A stretch of 64,000 nt of DNA from Flaviramulus sp. BrNp1-15 (GCF_022259695.1 NZ_CP092099.1:1-64000); one strand, 5' to 3'; positions 46,329-56,270 are shown, counted from the stretch's first letter. The notes: generated by a model from the letters alone, not told the origin. A program made the numbers and translations.

Positions 46329-47252
46329 CTATTTTTTTAAAAAATCTATATTTCGTTTTAAACCTGAGTACTTAGTACGCTTTACTGCGGAATTTTTAAA
46401 CACTTTCTTAAAAGTATCTTCTGTTATTTCTTCCCAATCTTTTTTACTCATAGATAGTAATTCTGGGTGCGGATTAAATAAAGGTTCTTTGTGTGATTTT
46501 GAAAACCGATTCCAAGGACAAACATCTTGACACACATCGCAACCAAACATCCAATCATCAAATTTACCTTTAAATTCTGATGGGATATTTTCTTTTAATT
46601 CTATGGTAAAATACGAAATACATTTACTGCCATCAACCACGTAAGGTTCAGTAATTGCTTCTGTTGGGCAAGCATCAATACAAGCTGTACAAGTTCCGCA
46701 ATGGTCTGTAACTGGTGAGTCATAATCTAGTTCTAAATCGATTATTAATTCTGCAATAAAATAGAATGACCCTACTTGTTGGGTTAATAAATTGCTGTGT
46801 TTACCAATCCAACCTAAACCCGATTTAGCTGCCCAAGCTTTATCTAAAACTGGAGCAGAATCTACAAAAGCACGTCCGTGAACTTCACCTATTTCTTCCT
46901 GAATGAAATTTAAAAGTGATTTGAGTTTATCTTTAATTACAAAGTGATAATCGATACCATATGCATATTTAGATAGCTTATAAGAATCTTTATTTTGAAC
47001 ATCCGTCGGAAAATAATTCAATAGTAATGAAACAACACTTTTGGAGTTTTCAACCAATTTAGTTGGATCTAAACGTTTATCAAAATGGTTTTCCATATAA
47101 CGCATTTCTCCATGCATATTATTGTTTAACCACTTTTCCAAACGAGGTGCTTCTTCTTCTAAAAATTGAGCTTTACTAATACCACAAGACAAAAAACCGA
47201 GGCGTTTTGCTTCGGTTTTTATGAGTTTTGTATGTTTGGTTTTTGAGTTCAT
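46329..47252 (-). CDS. queG: Epoxyqueuosine reductase
   Basis: Performs the last step of queuosine synthesis in tRNA, reducing epoxyqueuosine with a cobalamin and two 4Fe-4S clusters. The 307-residue protein has the two ferredoxin-type motifs [12 protein letters not shown] and [11 protein letters not shown], the QueG phrases [10 protein letters not shown]-like start ([17 protein letters not shown]), [13 protein letters not shown] and [12 protein letters not shown]. It has no C-terminal HEAT-repeat extension, which is the short form. It lies 42 bases after ruvB. Confidence 0.94.
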   Translation of the reverse strand: MNSKTKHTKLIKTEAKRLGFLSCGISKAQFLEEEAPRLEKWLNNNMHGEMRYMENHFDKRLDPTKLVENSKSVVSLLLNYFPTDVQNKDSYKLSKYAYGIDYHFVIKDKLKSLLNFIQEEIGEVHGRAFVDSAPVLDKAWAAKSGLGWIGKHSNLLTQQVGSFYFIAELIIDLELDYDSPVTDHCGTCTACIDACPTEAITEPYVVDGSKCISYFTIELKENIPSEFKGKFDDWMFGCDVCQDVCPWNRFSKSHKEPLFNPHPELLSMSKKDWEEITEDTFKKVFKNSAVKRTKYSGLKRNIDFLKK

Positions 47253-47261
47253 TATTAATGA

Positions 47262-47287
47262 GATTCTGAAACACGTTCAGAATGACA
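47262..47287 (-). repeat. REP-like hairpin element between ruvB and queG
   Basis: The plus-strand core is GATTCTGAAACACGTTCAG followed by AATGACA. The TTCTGAA/TTCAGAA arms pair. It occupies most of the 42-base gap between the genes. Confidence 0.72.
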
Positions 47288-47294
47288 AATAGTG

Positions 47295-48317
47295 TCAAAA
47301 CAAACCGCCTTGAGTTGGTCCTTTTATTTTACCTAAATGCTTGTAGGCTTGCTCTGTAACTTCTCGTCCGCGCGGTGTTCGCATAATAAAACCTTGCTGA
47401 ATTAAAAAAGGTTCATAAACTTCTTCTATAGTTTCTGGACTTTCACTAACAGCTGTTGCAATAGTAGAAATACCTACTGGACCACCTTTAAACTTATCTA
47501 TAATGGTTGATAGAATTTTGTTATCCATTTCATCCAGCCCATGAGCGTCAACATTTAATGCCTCTAAACTATATTTAGCGATTTTTATATCGATAGAACC
47601 ATTACCTTTTATTTGTGCAAAATCGCGAACACGACGTAATAAAGCATTTGCTATTCTGGGTGTACCACGACTACGTCCAGCAATTTCTATAGCTGCTTCC
47701 ATAGAAATTGGCACATTTAAAATATCTGCACTTCGTTGGACGATAGTGGTAAGTAAATCGGTTTTATAATATTGCAATCTACTTTGAATACCAAAACGTG
47801 CACGCATAGGTGCTGTTAACAGCCCCGAGCGTGTTGTAGCCCCAACTAAAGTAAATGGATTTAAATTGATTTGAACGGTTCTCGCATTTGGCCCCGTTTC
47901 AATCATAATATCGATTTTGTAATCTTCCATTGCTGAGTATAAATACTCTTCTACTATGGGACTTAATCTATGAATTTCATCAATAAATAAAACATCACGT
48001 TCTTCTAAATTAGTAAGTAAACCTGCTAAATCTCCGGGTTTATCTAATACTGGACCCGAGGTTACTTTTATACCAACGCTTAGTTCGTTAGCAAGAATGT
48101 GTGCTAAAGTCGTTTTTCCTAAACCTGGAGGACCATGGAACAAAGTATGATCTAAAGCTTCGGTACGTAAATTGGCCGCTTGAACAAAGATTTGAAGATT
48201 TTCTAATACTTGATCCTGACCCGTAAAATCATCAAATGCTAAGGGTCTCAATTTTTTTTCTACATCTAATTCTTCTGGTGAAAAATTTTCGCTTGTTGGA
48301 TCTAGGTTTTCGTTCAT
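47295..48317 (-). CDS. ruvB: Holliday junction branch migration helicase RuvB
   Basis: The hexameric AAA+ motor that drives branch migration with RuvA. The 340-residue protein has Walker [19 protein letters not shown], Walker [12 protein letters not shown], sensor [18 protein letters not shown] and the arginine-bearing C-terminal winged-helix domain ([18 protein letters not shown]). It is followed by a REP-like element and queG, and preceded by a cluster of three REP-like elements. Confidence 0.97.
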   Translation of the reverse strand: MNENLDPTSENFSPEELDVEKKLRPLAFDDFTGQDQVLENLQIFVQAANLRTEALDHTLFHGPPGLGKTTLAHILANELSVGIKVTSGPVLDKPGDLAGLLTNLEERDVLFIDEIHRLSPIVEEYLYSAMEDYKIDIMIETGPNARTVQINLNPFTLVGATTRSGLLTAPMRARFGIQSRLQYYKTDLLTTIVQRSADILNVPISMEAAIEIAGRSRGTPRIANALLRRVRDFAQIKGNGSIDIKIAKYSLEALNVDAHGLDEMDNKILSTIIDKFKGGPVGISTIATAVSESPETIEEVYEPFLIQQGFIMRTPRGREVTEQAYKHLGKIKGPTQGGLF

Positions 48318-48335
48318 TTAGAAAATATATTCATA

Positions 48336-48362
48336 GACCTTTCGACTGCGCTCAAGGTGACA
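48336..48362 (-). repeat. REP-like element, TTGAGCGCAGTCGAA type (stack member 1)
   Basis: The plus-strand core is CTTTCGACTGCGCTCAAGG then TGACA, identical in its core to 35644-35669. It begins 18 bases upstream of the ruvB start codon. Confidence 0.75.
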
Positions 48363-48377
48363 AATTGGTTCAAAGTA

Positions 48378-48402
48378 GATTTCCGCCTTTGCGGAAATGA
48401 CA
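48378..48402 (-). repeat. REP-like element, CCGC/GCGG type (stack member 2)
   Basis: The plus-strand core TTTCCGCCTTTGCGGAAA is followed by TGACA. The arms TTTCCGC and GCGGAAA are perfect. Confidence 0.75.
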
Positions 48403-48409
48403 AAAAGAT

Positions 48410-48427
48410 ACTGAAACAAGTTCAGTA
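48410..48427 (-). repeat. REP-like element, CTGAA/TTCAG type, truncated (stack member 3)
   Basis: The plus-strand sequence ACTGAAACAAGTTCAGTA matches 30809-30831 but the TGACA foot is lost. Confidence 0.65.
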
Positions 48428-48440
48428 CAAGCAAATATAA

Positions 48441-48472
48441 ACAAAAAGCCTTTCCAAAACGGAAAGGCTTTA
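48441..48472 (-). terminator. Intrinsic terminator after the OmpA/PorP/adhesin genes
   Basis: Arms AAGCCTTTCC (48446-48455) and GGAAAGGCTT (48461-48470). On the minus strand the hairpin leads into a T-rich tract. Confidence 0.88.
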
Positions 48473-48518
48473 CCAAATAATTTGGCTAAAAATTATTGTT
48501 GATAATTTAAAATTTTAA

Positions 48519-50405
48519 CTAATTTAAAATTGTGAATTCACAACGTCTGTTAACATCATACTCATCATCATCGCAAATACCTTCTTTTACACATTCGTTA
48601 AGTGGCTGCATTTCTCCATAACCTATACTCTTCAATCGGCTTCTATCTATACCTTGGCTTACTAAATATTCTAAAGTTGAGGCTGCACGACGTTTAGATA
48701 AATCTAAGTTATATTGGTCTGGACCACGAGCATCTGTATGTGCAGAAACTTCCACCTCCATTGATGGATATTTCTTCATTAAATCTACTAATACTTGTAA
48801 AGTCACTGCTGCATCTTCACGAATGTTAGACTTATCAAAATCGAAATAAATTTCGTCTAGTTCAACTTTAGATTCGCCTTCTTCATCTTTTTTAACACGT
48901 GCTTCAGCATCTGCAAAAGACTCTAAACTTAAATAAATATCGTGTTGCACCTTACCCTTACTATCTGTTGAAAACTCAACATCCTGTGGAATATATGCTT
49001 TACGTGTTCCTCGTACTTTATATTTTTTATTGGGTTCTATTTTGAAAATGTAATACGCATCATCTCCAACAAGTGTATCTTGAATTACAGTATCAGACTC
49101 ATCAAACAGTGTTACTAAAGCTCCTGTAAGTAATTCTTTGCTGTTCAAGTCTTGTACAATACCTTCAACTTGATATTTTGTTAAAGGATTCTCTTCTCTG
49201 GCAAAACCAAATAATCTATCATAACCTGTACGGTTTGATGACACATACCCTTTGTTATTTTTCTCTCTAACAACATACGCAAAGTCATCTAAATTACTAT
49301 TTATTGAGCTTCCTAAGTTAACAGGTTTATCAAAAGTATCATTTACTAAATTACTTCTAAATACATCTAAACCGCCATAACCTTGATGACCAATTGATGA
49401 AAAATACAGCACATTAAACTCACTTATAAAAGGAAATTGTTCTCTGTGTTTTGTATTAATTGTTGGACCCAAGTTTTCTGGTTCGCCATAAGTTCCATCA
49501 TCATTAATGGCAACTTTGTAAATATCGAAGCTTCCTAAAGTTCCAGGCATATCACTTGCAAAATAAAGTGTTTTTCCGTCTTTACTTAATGCTGGATGCT
49601 CTGTACTATAACTGTTAGATGTAAATGGTAATGCGGTAACGTTTGTCCAAACACCATCTACTAATTCTGCTTTATAGATTTTAATGTGTGCAATACGCTC
49701 TTCGTCTGTTTTTTTACGAGTGGTATTGGTTCTATTAAAATACATGGTTTTACCATCATTAGTAAATACAGCATTACTTTCGTGAGAATCTGTATTAATG
49801 GCATCAGAGAAAGGTTGAACATCCTCTAATGTGTTATCATCTTTTAAAGTTGCACTATACAAATCTAAATATGGTAACTCGTTCCATGAATACGATGGGT
49901 TTTCGGTATTTCTTGCTGATGCAAAAGCTATTTTGTTATCACCATAAAACGTTAAACCAAAATCGCTAGTAGAACCTTCATTTACGATTTGTTCTAAATT
50001 AAACACATGAGGTGTAGTTTTCTCTAAAGATTCAATAAAAGCATTCGTGTTTACAGGTTTGTTGTAATATCTACTTAAATGCTTATCGGCTTCTTTATAG
50101 TTTTTAACACCTTTTAAAGCTTGTGCATATCTAAAATGATATTCAATATCTATAGAATCACCGTACTCTACAAATAACTCTCTGTAGGTTTTAATTGCTT
50201 TTTGAAGACTTGTGTTGTAATAATAACTATCTGCTAAATTTTGAAGTACTTCTTGATTTCTATCTTTAGTTTCATATAATTCGGCAGCTTCATTATAAGC
50301 TCTCATTTCAAAAAGCTTATTGGCTCGTTTTGTATTTCCTTTTTGTGCTAATGCTATTCCACTAACTAATAAAAGGCTTGCAAGTATGTATATATTTTTT
50401 TTCAT
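48519..50405 (-). CDS. PorE-like OmpA-family protein (TPR, beta-propeller, CRD, OmpA_C)
   Basis: A 628-residue exported protein from the ATG at 50405, which opens the signal peptide MKKNIYILASLLLVSGIALA; an ATG three codons upstream is also possible. Domains in order: TPR helices (about 25-130), a PD40/WD40-like propeller (about 145-405, FTNDGKTMYFNRTN, LSKDGKTLYFASDMPG), a carboxypeptidase-regulatory-like domain (about 415-500), and an OmpA peptidoglycan-binding domain with IYFDFDKSNIREDA and SAHTDARG. This is the domain order of PorE of Porphyromonas. It likely tethers the neighbouring PorP/SprF protein to the wall. Confidence 0.92.
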   Translation of the reverse strand: MKKNIYILASLLLVSGIALAQKGNTKRANKLFEMRAYNEAAELYETKDRNQEVLQNLADSYYYNTSLQKAIKTYRELFVEYGDSIDIEYHFRYAQALKGVKNYKEADKHLSRYYNKPVNTNAFIESLEKTTPHVFNLEQIVNEGSTSDFGLTFYGDNKIAFASARNTENPSYSWNELPYLDLYSATLKDDNTLEDVQPFSDAINTDSHESNAVFTNDGKTMYFNRTNTTRKKTDEERIAHIKIYKAELVDGVWTNVTALPFTSNSYSTEHPALSKDGKTLYFASDMPGTLGSFDIYKVAINDDGTYGEPENLGPTINTKHREQFPFISEFNVLYFSSIGHQGYGGLDVFRSNLVNDTFDKPVNLGSSINSNLDDFAYVVREKNNKGYVSSNRTGYDRLFGFAREENPLTKYQVEGIVQDLNSKELLTGALVTLFDESDTVIQDTLVGDDAYYIFKIEPNKKYKVRGTRKAYIPQDVEFSTDSKGKVQHDIYLSLESFADAEARVKKDEEGESKVELDEIYFDFDKSNIREDAAVTLQVLVDLMKKYPSMEVEVSAHTDARGPDQYNLDLSKRRAASTLEYLVSQGIDRSRLKSIGYGEMQPLNECVKEGICDDDEYDVNRRCEFTILN

Positions 50406-50425
50406 GTTTTCCAATTATTAATGTT

Positions 50426-51376
50426 TTAGAAGAATCTTGGTGAACGATCGTATCCGCCTCTAAATCCGAATAAATCGACATCAAACAAAATAAATATTTC
50501 ATGAGATCCTGAATTGAAATCTCCCAGATTGTTAGTTGTATAATCGTAGGCATAACCTACACGAAGTTCTGGTGTAATTCTAAAGTTTATTAAAGCACTC
50601 ATAGCATCATCTAATCTGTACCCTAAACCAGCCTCTAATTTCTCATTTATTAATACACTAGCTGTAATATCTAAAGCCATTGGTGCTCCCTTAACAGCTT
50701 TACCCATAAATGCAGGTTTTAATTTAAGATTCTGATTAATATCAAAAACATAACCACCTGTAAAGAAATAGTGAACGTTTTGAACACCTGTTGCCTTTAT
50801 ACCATTTTCATTTTCTAAATGTTTTGTAGACAACATATTTGGTGCCGATAAACCTAAATAATAATTATTAGAGAAAAAGAAAGCTCCAATACCTAAATTA
50901 GGAAATGCTCTACTAATGTTTTCATTGAAAGCAACATCTTCATTTGGCGATTGTAATACAAAACCATCAAAATTAGTGTCAAAAAGTGTGACACCTGCTT
51001 TTAAACCGAATGATATTTTACTTTCAATTCCTACAGGTAATACATAGGCAAAATCCGCATAGATATTGTTTTCTTCAACAACATCACCAATATTATCGTT
51101 TGTAAAAGAGATTCCCATCTCTATTTTATCATTTATTGGTGTGTGAGCAAAAAAGCTTCCTGTTTTTGGTGCACCTTCTATACCTACCCATTGGGTTCTG
51201 TAAAGTCCTCCTAAGTTTAGTATCCCTTCTTCTGCGGTTGCATAAGCTGGATTAATTACACTCATGTTATACATGTATTGTGTAAATTGAGGGTCTTGTT
51301 GTGCTGAACTTTGTAATGACAAGAACGTCAAACTTAACAAAGCAGCTATTTTATGATATATATTTAAATGTTTCAT
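50426..51376 (-). CDS. PorP/SprF-family type IX secretion membrane protein
   Basis: A 316-residue barrel with signal peptide ending LQSSAQ and the family start QQDPQFTQYMYNMSVINPAY, GLYRTQWVGIEGAPKTGSF and FFAHTPIND. Such proteins work with adhesins that carry the type B sorting domain; SprF is needed for SprB secretion in F. johnsoniae. It lies between a type B adhesin gene (28 bases upstream) and an OmpA/PorE-like gene (20 bases downstream), so the three very likely form one operon and one surface complex. Confidence 0.93.
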   Translation of the reverse strand: MKHLNIYHKIAALLSLTFLSLQSSAQQDPQFTQYMYNMSVINPAYATAEEGILNLGGLYRTQWVGIEGAPKTGSFFAHTPINDKIEMGISFTNDNIGDVVEENNIYADFAYVLPVGIESKISFGLKAGVTLFDTNFDGFVLQSPNEDVAFNENISRAFPNLGIGAFFFSNNYYLGLSAPNMLSTKHLENENGIKATGVQNVHYFFTGGYVFDINQNLKLKPAFMGKAVKGAPMALDITASVLINEKLEAGLGYRLDDAMSALINFRITPELRVGYAYDYTTNNLGDFNSGSHEIFILFDVDLFGFRGGYDRSPRFF

Positions 51377-51404
51377 TGTTTCTAAATTTTGCTTTATCTA
51401 TAAA

Positions 51405-54400
51405 TTATCTGCTTAAGTATAAGCGTCCTTGTTCTGGTTGATTTTCACCATCGTTAAAATTGAAGATGTAGAAATATACACCTACTGGTAAATCGCCTTT
51501 TGACAATGTTCTAGATTGATTAGATGTACCATCAAATCTTGGTGTATTAGCATTTCCTTTATAAACTATATTTCCATATCTGTTATAAATTTCTATTTCA
51601 AAATTTGGATATAAAATCGCTAGGTTATCAACATCATATGTGTCGTTTGTTCCATCTCCATTAGGTGAGAAACCATCTGGTAACCTTAGTTTACCACAAG
51701 CTGTTAAATCTGGAGTAACTGCTAAACGCACACTGCTCTCACAACCTGTTGTTATATCTACCAATGCAGCATAATATGTTGTAATAGTTAAACTAGTACC
51801 ACTTGAAATTGTTGAACCTCCGGTAGCCGCATCGTACCATACTATATTGTAAGATGTTGAATCGAAACTGATATTCGATGTTAACTCTGCTATTGTAGGT
51901 CCATCATTGATACAGTATTCTTCATTGGCATCATCTAATGCTGGGATAGGTGAATCGTGAATAATTACATCTATTTGAACAGAAGTTGAAGATTCACAAC
52001 CTGTACCATTTGTTTGAGTAGCATAATAATCTTCACTATCTACTAAAGCTTCTGTGCCTGCTAACGGTAACGTTAAAGCAGCATCTTCGTACCAATTAAT
52101 TGTTCCTGATGAGCTAATTGTACTGTCTAAATCTGAAACAACTGGATTATCAATTAAACAGAATTCTGGATTATTATCTGTAACCACAGGTGTTGGTGTG
52201 TCATCAACCGTAACAGTGATTTCTGCAAAATCATCTGGTGAACACGGTGAAACCGCAGTTACTGTATAAATGTAAACATTTGCTGGATCTACTGCTGGAT
52301 CAAAAACTCCTGTTCCACTATTCAATGCTGGAGACCATGTTCCTCCACTTTGAGCAGCTGTTCCTAATAAATCAAATAAATCAATTGGATCATCATTTAC
52401 ACATAAAGCAGCTGAATTATCTGTTCCTGCATTTGGAGCAAGGGTTACAGAAACATCAATACTACTTGATGCTGTACCGCAAGCATTTGTTAAAGTATAT
52501 AAATATGTAGTTGGTGCATCAACTAAAGGATCAAAAACTCCTGTCCCACTTGTTAATGCTGGAGACCATGTCCCACCAGTATCTGGAGTTCCTCCTAATT
52601 GAGTAAACAAGTCTATTGTACCATCATTACTACATAAATCTAGAGGTGTTCCATCTGTTCCTGCATCTAAAGGCTCATTGATGGTAACTGTTATCGTTTG
52701 GCTATCATCTATACAAGGTGACGAAGCAGTTACTGTATATGTAAAATTATATGTTCCTGCAGCGACTCCTGTTGCATCAAAAATGTTTCCTGTTAAAGCT
52801 CCAACGCCATCATCATTATTCCATGTTCCACCTGCATCTTGAGTTCCATCTAAACCAGTGAATAAATCAACATTATTATCATCATTACACACAGCTATTG
52901 GTGTTGTATTTGGGGCTCCTGCAATAGGAGAAATGTAAATTGTAACTACTACTGCTGTTCTTACTGAAGATTCACACCCAGTAGTTGCATCTGTTTGAGT
53001 AGCAAAATAATCTTCACCATCTACTAAAGCATCAGAGCTAGATAAAGGTGACCCTCCTGTTGCATCAGCGTACCATTGAATAGTTGCTCCTGTGGCAACT
53101 AAATCTGCTACTGTAGCACTATCGCAAAACTCTTGTGGAGTTGATGCTGTTGGTACTGAAATGTCATTTATAACAATGCTAACTGTAACATCAACATCAT
53201 CACAACTCCCTATAGCATCAACATCATAAGTAAAATTATAAGTGCCTTGTGCTAAACCATCAAGTGTTACTGTGTTTCCAGATAATGCGGCGGAAGCATC
53301 ATCATCGTTCCAAGTTCCTGTTTGATCTTCTCCTTCTAATAAATCAAATAAATCGTAGGTTTGACCTGTAGTTATTTCTGAAATGCAAAACTCTACTGGT
53401 GTATTTGCTGTTCCAGATTCCGGAGCATCTTCAACCGTAATTGTTACTGTACTGCTATTTGTACAACTATTTGCATCTGTAATACTATAAGTAAAACTAT
53501 ATGAACCAATTGTTAATAGTGTTAAATCAACATCGCTACCAGACAAAGCTCCTGTTGTATCATCATCTGTCCAAGTTCCTCCAACATCTTCTCCTGTTAA
53601 TTGACCGAATAAATCTAAAGGTGAGTTTGCCACTAAGTCGTTTTCACAAAATGTAGCTGGTGCTGGTGTACCTGTATTTGGTAACGGATTTATAGTTATA
53701 CTAACTGTTACATCTACATCATCACAACTTCCTATTGCTGTTACATCGTAAGTGAAATTATATGTTGCTGGAGCTAGTCCTGATAAATCAACTAAATTTC
53801 CAGTTAACACTCCTGAAGCATCATCATCATTCCAAGTTCCTGTTTGGTCTTCTCCTTCTAATAAAGTGAATAAATCAAAACTTGCCGACCCTTCTCCTTC
53901 ACAAAACGCTACTGGAGCATTTGCTGTTCCAGATTCTGGAGCATCTTCAACCGTAATTGTTACTGTACTGCTATTTGTACAACTGTTTGCATCTGTAATA
54001 CTATAAGTAAAACTATATGAACCTATTGCTAATAGTGTTAGATCAACATCACTACCTGACAAAGCTCCTGTTGCATCATCATCTGTCCAAGTTCCTCCGG
54101 CATCTTCTCCTGTTAATTGACCGAATAAATCTAAAGGTGAATTTGCAACTAAGTCGTTTTCACAAAATGTAGCTGGTGCTGGTGTACCTGTATTTGGTAA
54201 CGGGTTTATAGTTATACTAACTGTTACATCTACATCATCACAACTTCCAATTGCTGTTACATCGTAAGTGAAATTATATGTTGCTGGAGCTAGTCCTGAT
54301 AAATCAACTATATTTCCAGTTAACACTCCTGAAGAATCATCATCATTCCAAGTTCCTGTTTGGTCTTCTCCTTCTAATAAAGTGAATAAATCAAAACTTG

Positions 54401-56093
54401 CCGACCCTTCTCCTTCACAAAACGCTACCGGAGCATTTACCGTTCCAGATTCTGGAGCAGGTTCAACTGTTATAGTAATTGACTCTGTATCAGAACAGGT
54501 ACCATTATCTATTGTATAATTATATGTATATGGGCTTCCGGCTACGGTAAGCGTAGTAATATTTAAAGAGTTTGAAATAGTTACATCATTTGAATCTGTC
54601 CAAGTTCCACTGTTGTTATCTTGAGAACCATCTAACGCATCAAATAAATTAAAAGGAGAGTTAGCTGCTAATTCATTCTCACAAAATGTTTGGTTTATCG
54701 CAACTCCTGCATCAGGATCTGGTAAAACTATAACCTGTACTGTTGTAGATTCCTCAGGACAAGGGTTAGGCGATAAATTTTGAGTATACGTGAAATTATA
54801 TGTATTAGGTGTTAAACCTGTTAAATCAATTGGAAAAGTCACTACAGGATCAGAACTTGTAGTTCCTTGTGTCCATTGTCCATCAGGATCGTAGTTTTCT
54901 ATGAGTGTAAATAAATCAAAAGAAGCTGGTAAACCAGACTCACAAAATGATGCTGGATTATTTGCTGATGGCGTACCAGATGTAAGTGTTTCATAAACTG
55001 TAATACTTACATTTGAAGTACTATCTGGACAAACACCAGAACTGGATACTGTGTAAGTAAACACATAAGTTCCAGCAGTGGTCAAAGATGATATGTTAAC
55101 TGTTCCTAAATCACCATTAGAAGTAGTTAAAGGTCCAGACCAAGTTCCTCCAGTATCTGGAGTTCCTCCTAATTCATCAAATAAGTTAAAATCTGAAGCT
55201 GGTAAACTATCATTACAATACTCTAAAACTGCAGAATCTCCTGCGTCAACAGGAGTATCAATTACAACATTAACAGGCACTGCGTTACTTACACAGAAGA
55301 CATCATTTATTTGTATATAATATGTATTTCCATCTACAAGTGGAGTTGCTAAAGGTAAGGCCGGTGGAATTGGATCTCCAGAACCATTTATATTTGCATA
55401 CCAACTGTAATTAGTTGCTGTAGTTCCTGGATCTAAATCAGCAATTGTAGGATTAGTATCGGAACAAAATTCTTGAGGATTAGCAGGTGTAGGGTCTGCT
55501 GGCGCATTGAATACCCCTACTTGCCCGATTTCTATTTGACTTTCACAACTACCATTATCTATAAATACTATAAAATAATTAGATGCACCATTTGGAATAG
55601 CTGTTGCTGGGGTTAACTGAGTAGTTAAATTTATATCAGAATAAACTTCAACAGAACCTCCCGAAGGTACGCTTGGTTGTAAAACATCATCAATATATGT
55701 TTGAATTGTAGCATTTTCATTACTACAATATATTTGATCTAAGTTTTCGCCACTAGCACCAACTTGAAAAGTTACAATAATTGATGCTCTTGGTGTTGGA
55801 CAATTAGCAGAATTATTATCTAGATAATATGTTCCCTCTAATACTAACTGGGCATCATTAAATAGATTGCCACCAGACGAGGCATCATACCAAACAATAC
55901 CATCGCCACCATCTAATGCATAATCTGCACTTAAATCGGCAAAGGTATAACCAGATGCATCGCAAATTGGCATTGGTGGAGGACTAGGATTTAATGTAGG
56001 ACATTGAGCATTTACTGAAAATGTCGTCCATAGAAACACCATAATTAAGGGCACAAAAGTTTTTGCATACCCTAAAAGGGATTTTGTTTTCAT
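51405..56093 (-). CDS. Large Ig-like repeat surface protein with gliding-motility-type (type B) sorting domain
   Basis: From the ATG at 56093, which opens a signal peptide (ending TFSVNAQ), the protein has 1562 residues; the frame is open 33 codons further but without signal character. Most of it is tandem Ig-like domains of about 85 residues (FCEGEGSASFDLFTLLEGED, ATYNFTYDV, SITINPLPNTGTP), low in Lys and rich in Thr, Asp and Gly. The last ~95 residues are the gliding-motility-associated C-terminal domain (LPDGFSPNGDGTNDTYDV, FEIEIYNRYGNIVYKG, PVGVYFYIFNF). It should be secreted by the type IX system and anchored through the PorP/SprF gene downstream. Confidence 0.93.
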   Translation of the reverse strand: MKTKSLLGYAKTFVPLIMVFLWTTFSVNAQCPTLNPSPPPMPICDASGYTFADLSADYALDGGDGIVWYDASSGGNLFNDAQLVLEGTYYLDNNSANCPTPRASIIVTFQVGASGENLDQIYCSNENATIQTYIDDVLQPSVPSGGSVEVYSDINLTTQLTPATAIPNGASNYFIVFIDNGSCESQIEIGQVGVFNAPADPTPANPQEFCSDTNPTIADLDPGTTATNYSWYANINGSGDPIPPALPLATPLVDGNTYYIQINDVFCVSNAVPVNVVIDTPVDAGDSAVLEYCNDSLPASDFNLFDELGGTPDTGGTWSGPLTTSNGDLGTVNISSLTTAGTYVFTYTVSSSGVCPDSTSNVSITVYETLTSGTPSANNPASFCESGLPASFDLFTLIENYDPDGQWTQGTTSSDPVVTFPIDLTGLTPNTYNFTYTQNLSPNPCPEESTTVQVIVLPDPDAGVAINQTFCENELAANSPFNLFDALDGSQDNNSGTWTDSNDVTISNSLNITTLTVAGSPYTYNYTIDNGTCSDTESITITVEPAPESGTVNAPVAFCEGEGSASFDLFTLLEGEDQTGTWNDDDSSGVLTGNIVDLSGLAPATYNFTYDVTAIGSCDDVDVTVSITINPLPNTGTPAPATFCENDLVANSPLDLFGQLTGEDAGGTWTDDDATGALSGSDVDLTLLAIGSYSFTYSITDANSCTNSSTVTITVEDAPESGTANAPVAFCEGEGSASFDLFTLLEGEDQTGTWNDDDASGVLTGNLVDLSGLAPATYNFTYDVTAIGSCDDVDVTVSITINPLPNTGTPAPATFCENDLVANSPLDLFGQLTGEDVGGTWTDDDTTGALSGSDVDLTLLTIGSYSFTYSITDANSCTNSSTVTITVEDAPESGTANTPVEFCISEITTGQTYDLFDLLEGEDQTGTWNDDDASAALSGNTVTLDGLAQGTYNFTYDVDAIGSCDDVDVTVSIVINDISVPTASTPQEFCDSATVADLVATGATIQWYADATGGSPLSSSDALVDGEDYFATQTDATTGCESSVRTAVVVTIYISPIAGAPNTTPIAVCNDDNNVDLFTGLDGTQDAGGTWNNDDGVGALTGNIFDATGVAAGTYNFTYTVTASSPCIDDSQTITVTINEPLDAGTDGTPLDLCSNDGTIDLFTQLGGTPDTGGTWSPALTSGTGVFDPLVDAPTTYLYTLTNACGTASSSIDVSVTLAPNAGTDNSAALCVNDDPIDLFDLLGTAAQSGGTWSPALNSGTGVFDPAVDPANVYIYTVTAVSPCSPDDFAEITVTVDDTPTPVVTDNNPEFCLIDNPVVSDLDSTISSSGTINWYEDAALTLPLAGTEALVDSEDYYATQTNGTGCESSTSVQIDVIIHDSPIPALDDANEEYCINDGPTIAELTSNISFDSTSYNIVWYDAATGGSTISSGTSLTITTYYAALVDITTGCESSVRLAVTPDLTACGKLRLPDGFSPNGDGTNDTYDVDNLAILYPNFEIEIYNRYGNIVYKGNANTPRFDGTSNQSRTLSKGDLPVGVYFYIFNFNDGENQPEQGRLYLSR
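53423..54454. repeat. Tandem duplication of a 516-bp unit in the adhesin gene
   Basis: 53423-53938 and 53939-54454 are near-identical, each coding for 172 residues, or two Ig-like domains. Only scattered differences are seen (for example EDAGGTW versus EDVGGTW). Similarity ends sharply at about 54454 and fades below about 53403. Confidence 0.92.
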
Positions 56094-56270
56094 AGGTTTG
56101 GTTAATTTAGAATTGTTAATAGCATCTATTTGTAATAAAATATTTATATATTTTGCCAAATATCTTACTTTCAAATCATTTATGATTCGCAATTTAACTG
56201 ATTTTTTTGTATTTCATCGAATTTTTTTACATTTTTTTACATTTTATCGAAAAAAATGGTTTTTAAACAG

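Noticed and set aside
48336-48427. Possible CRISPR array because of several short repeats in one gap
   Set aside because: The three elements differ in sequence, are hairpins, and have no regular spacers or cas genes.
51405-56093. Several plus-strand open frames of 70-90 codons inside the adhesin gene
   Set aside because: They are antisense shadows of Thr/Asp/Gly-rich repeat coding; two of them are near-identical only because the 516-bp unit is duplicated.
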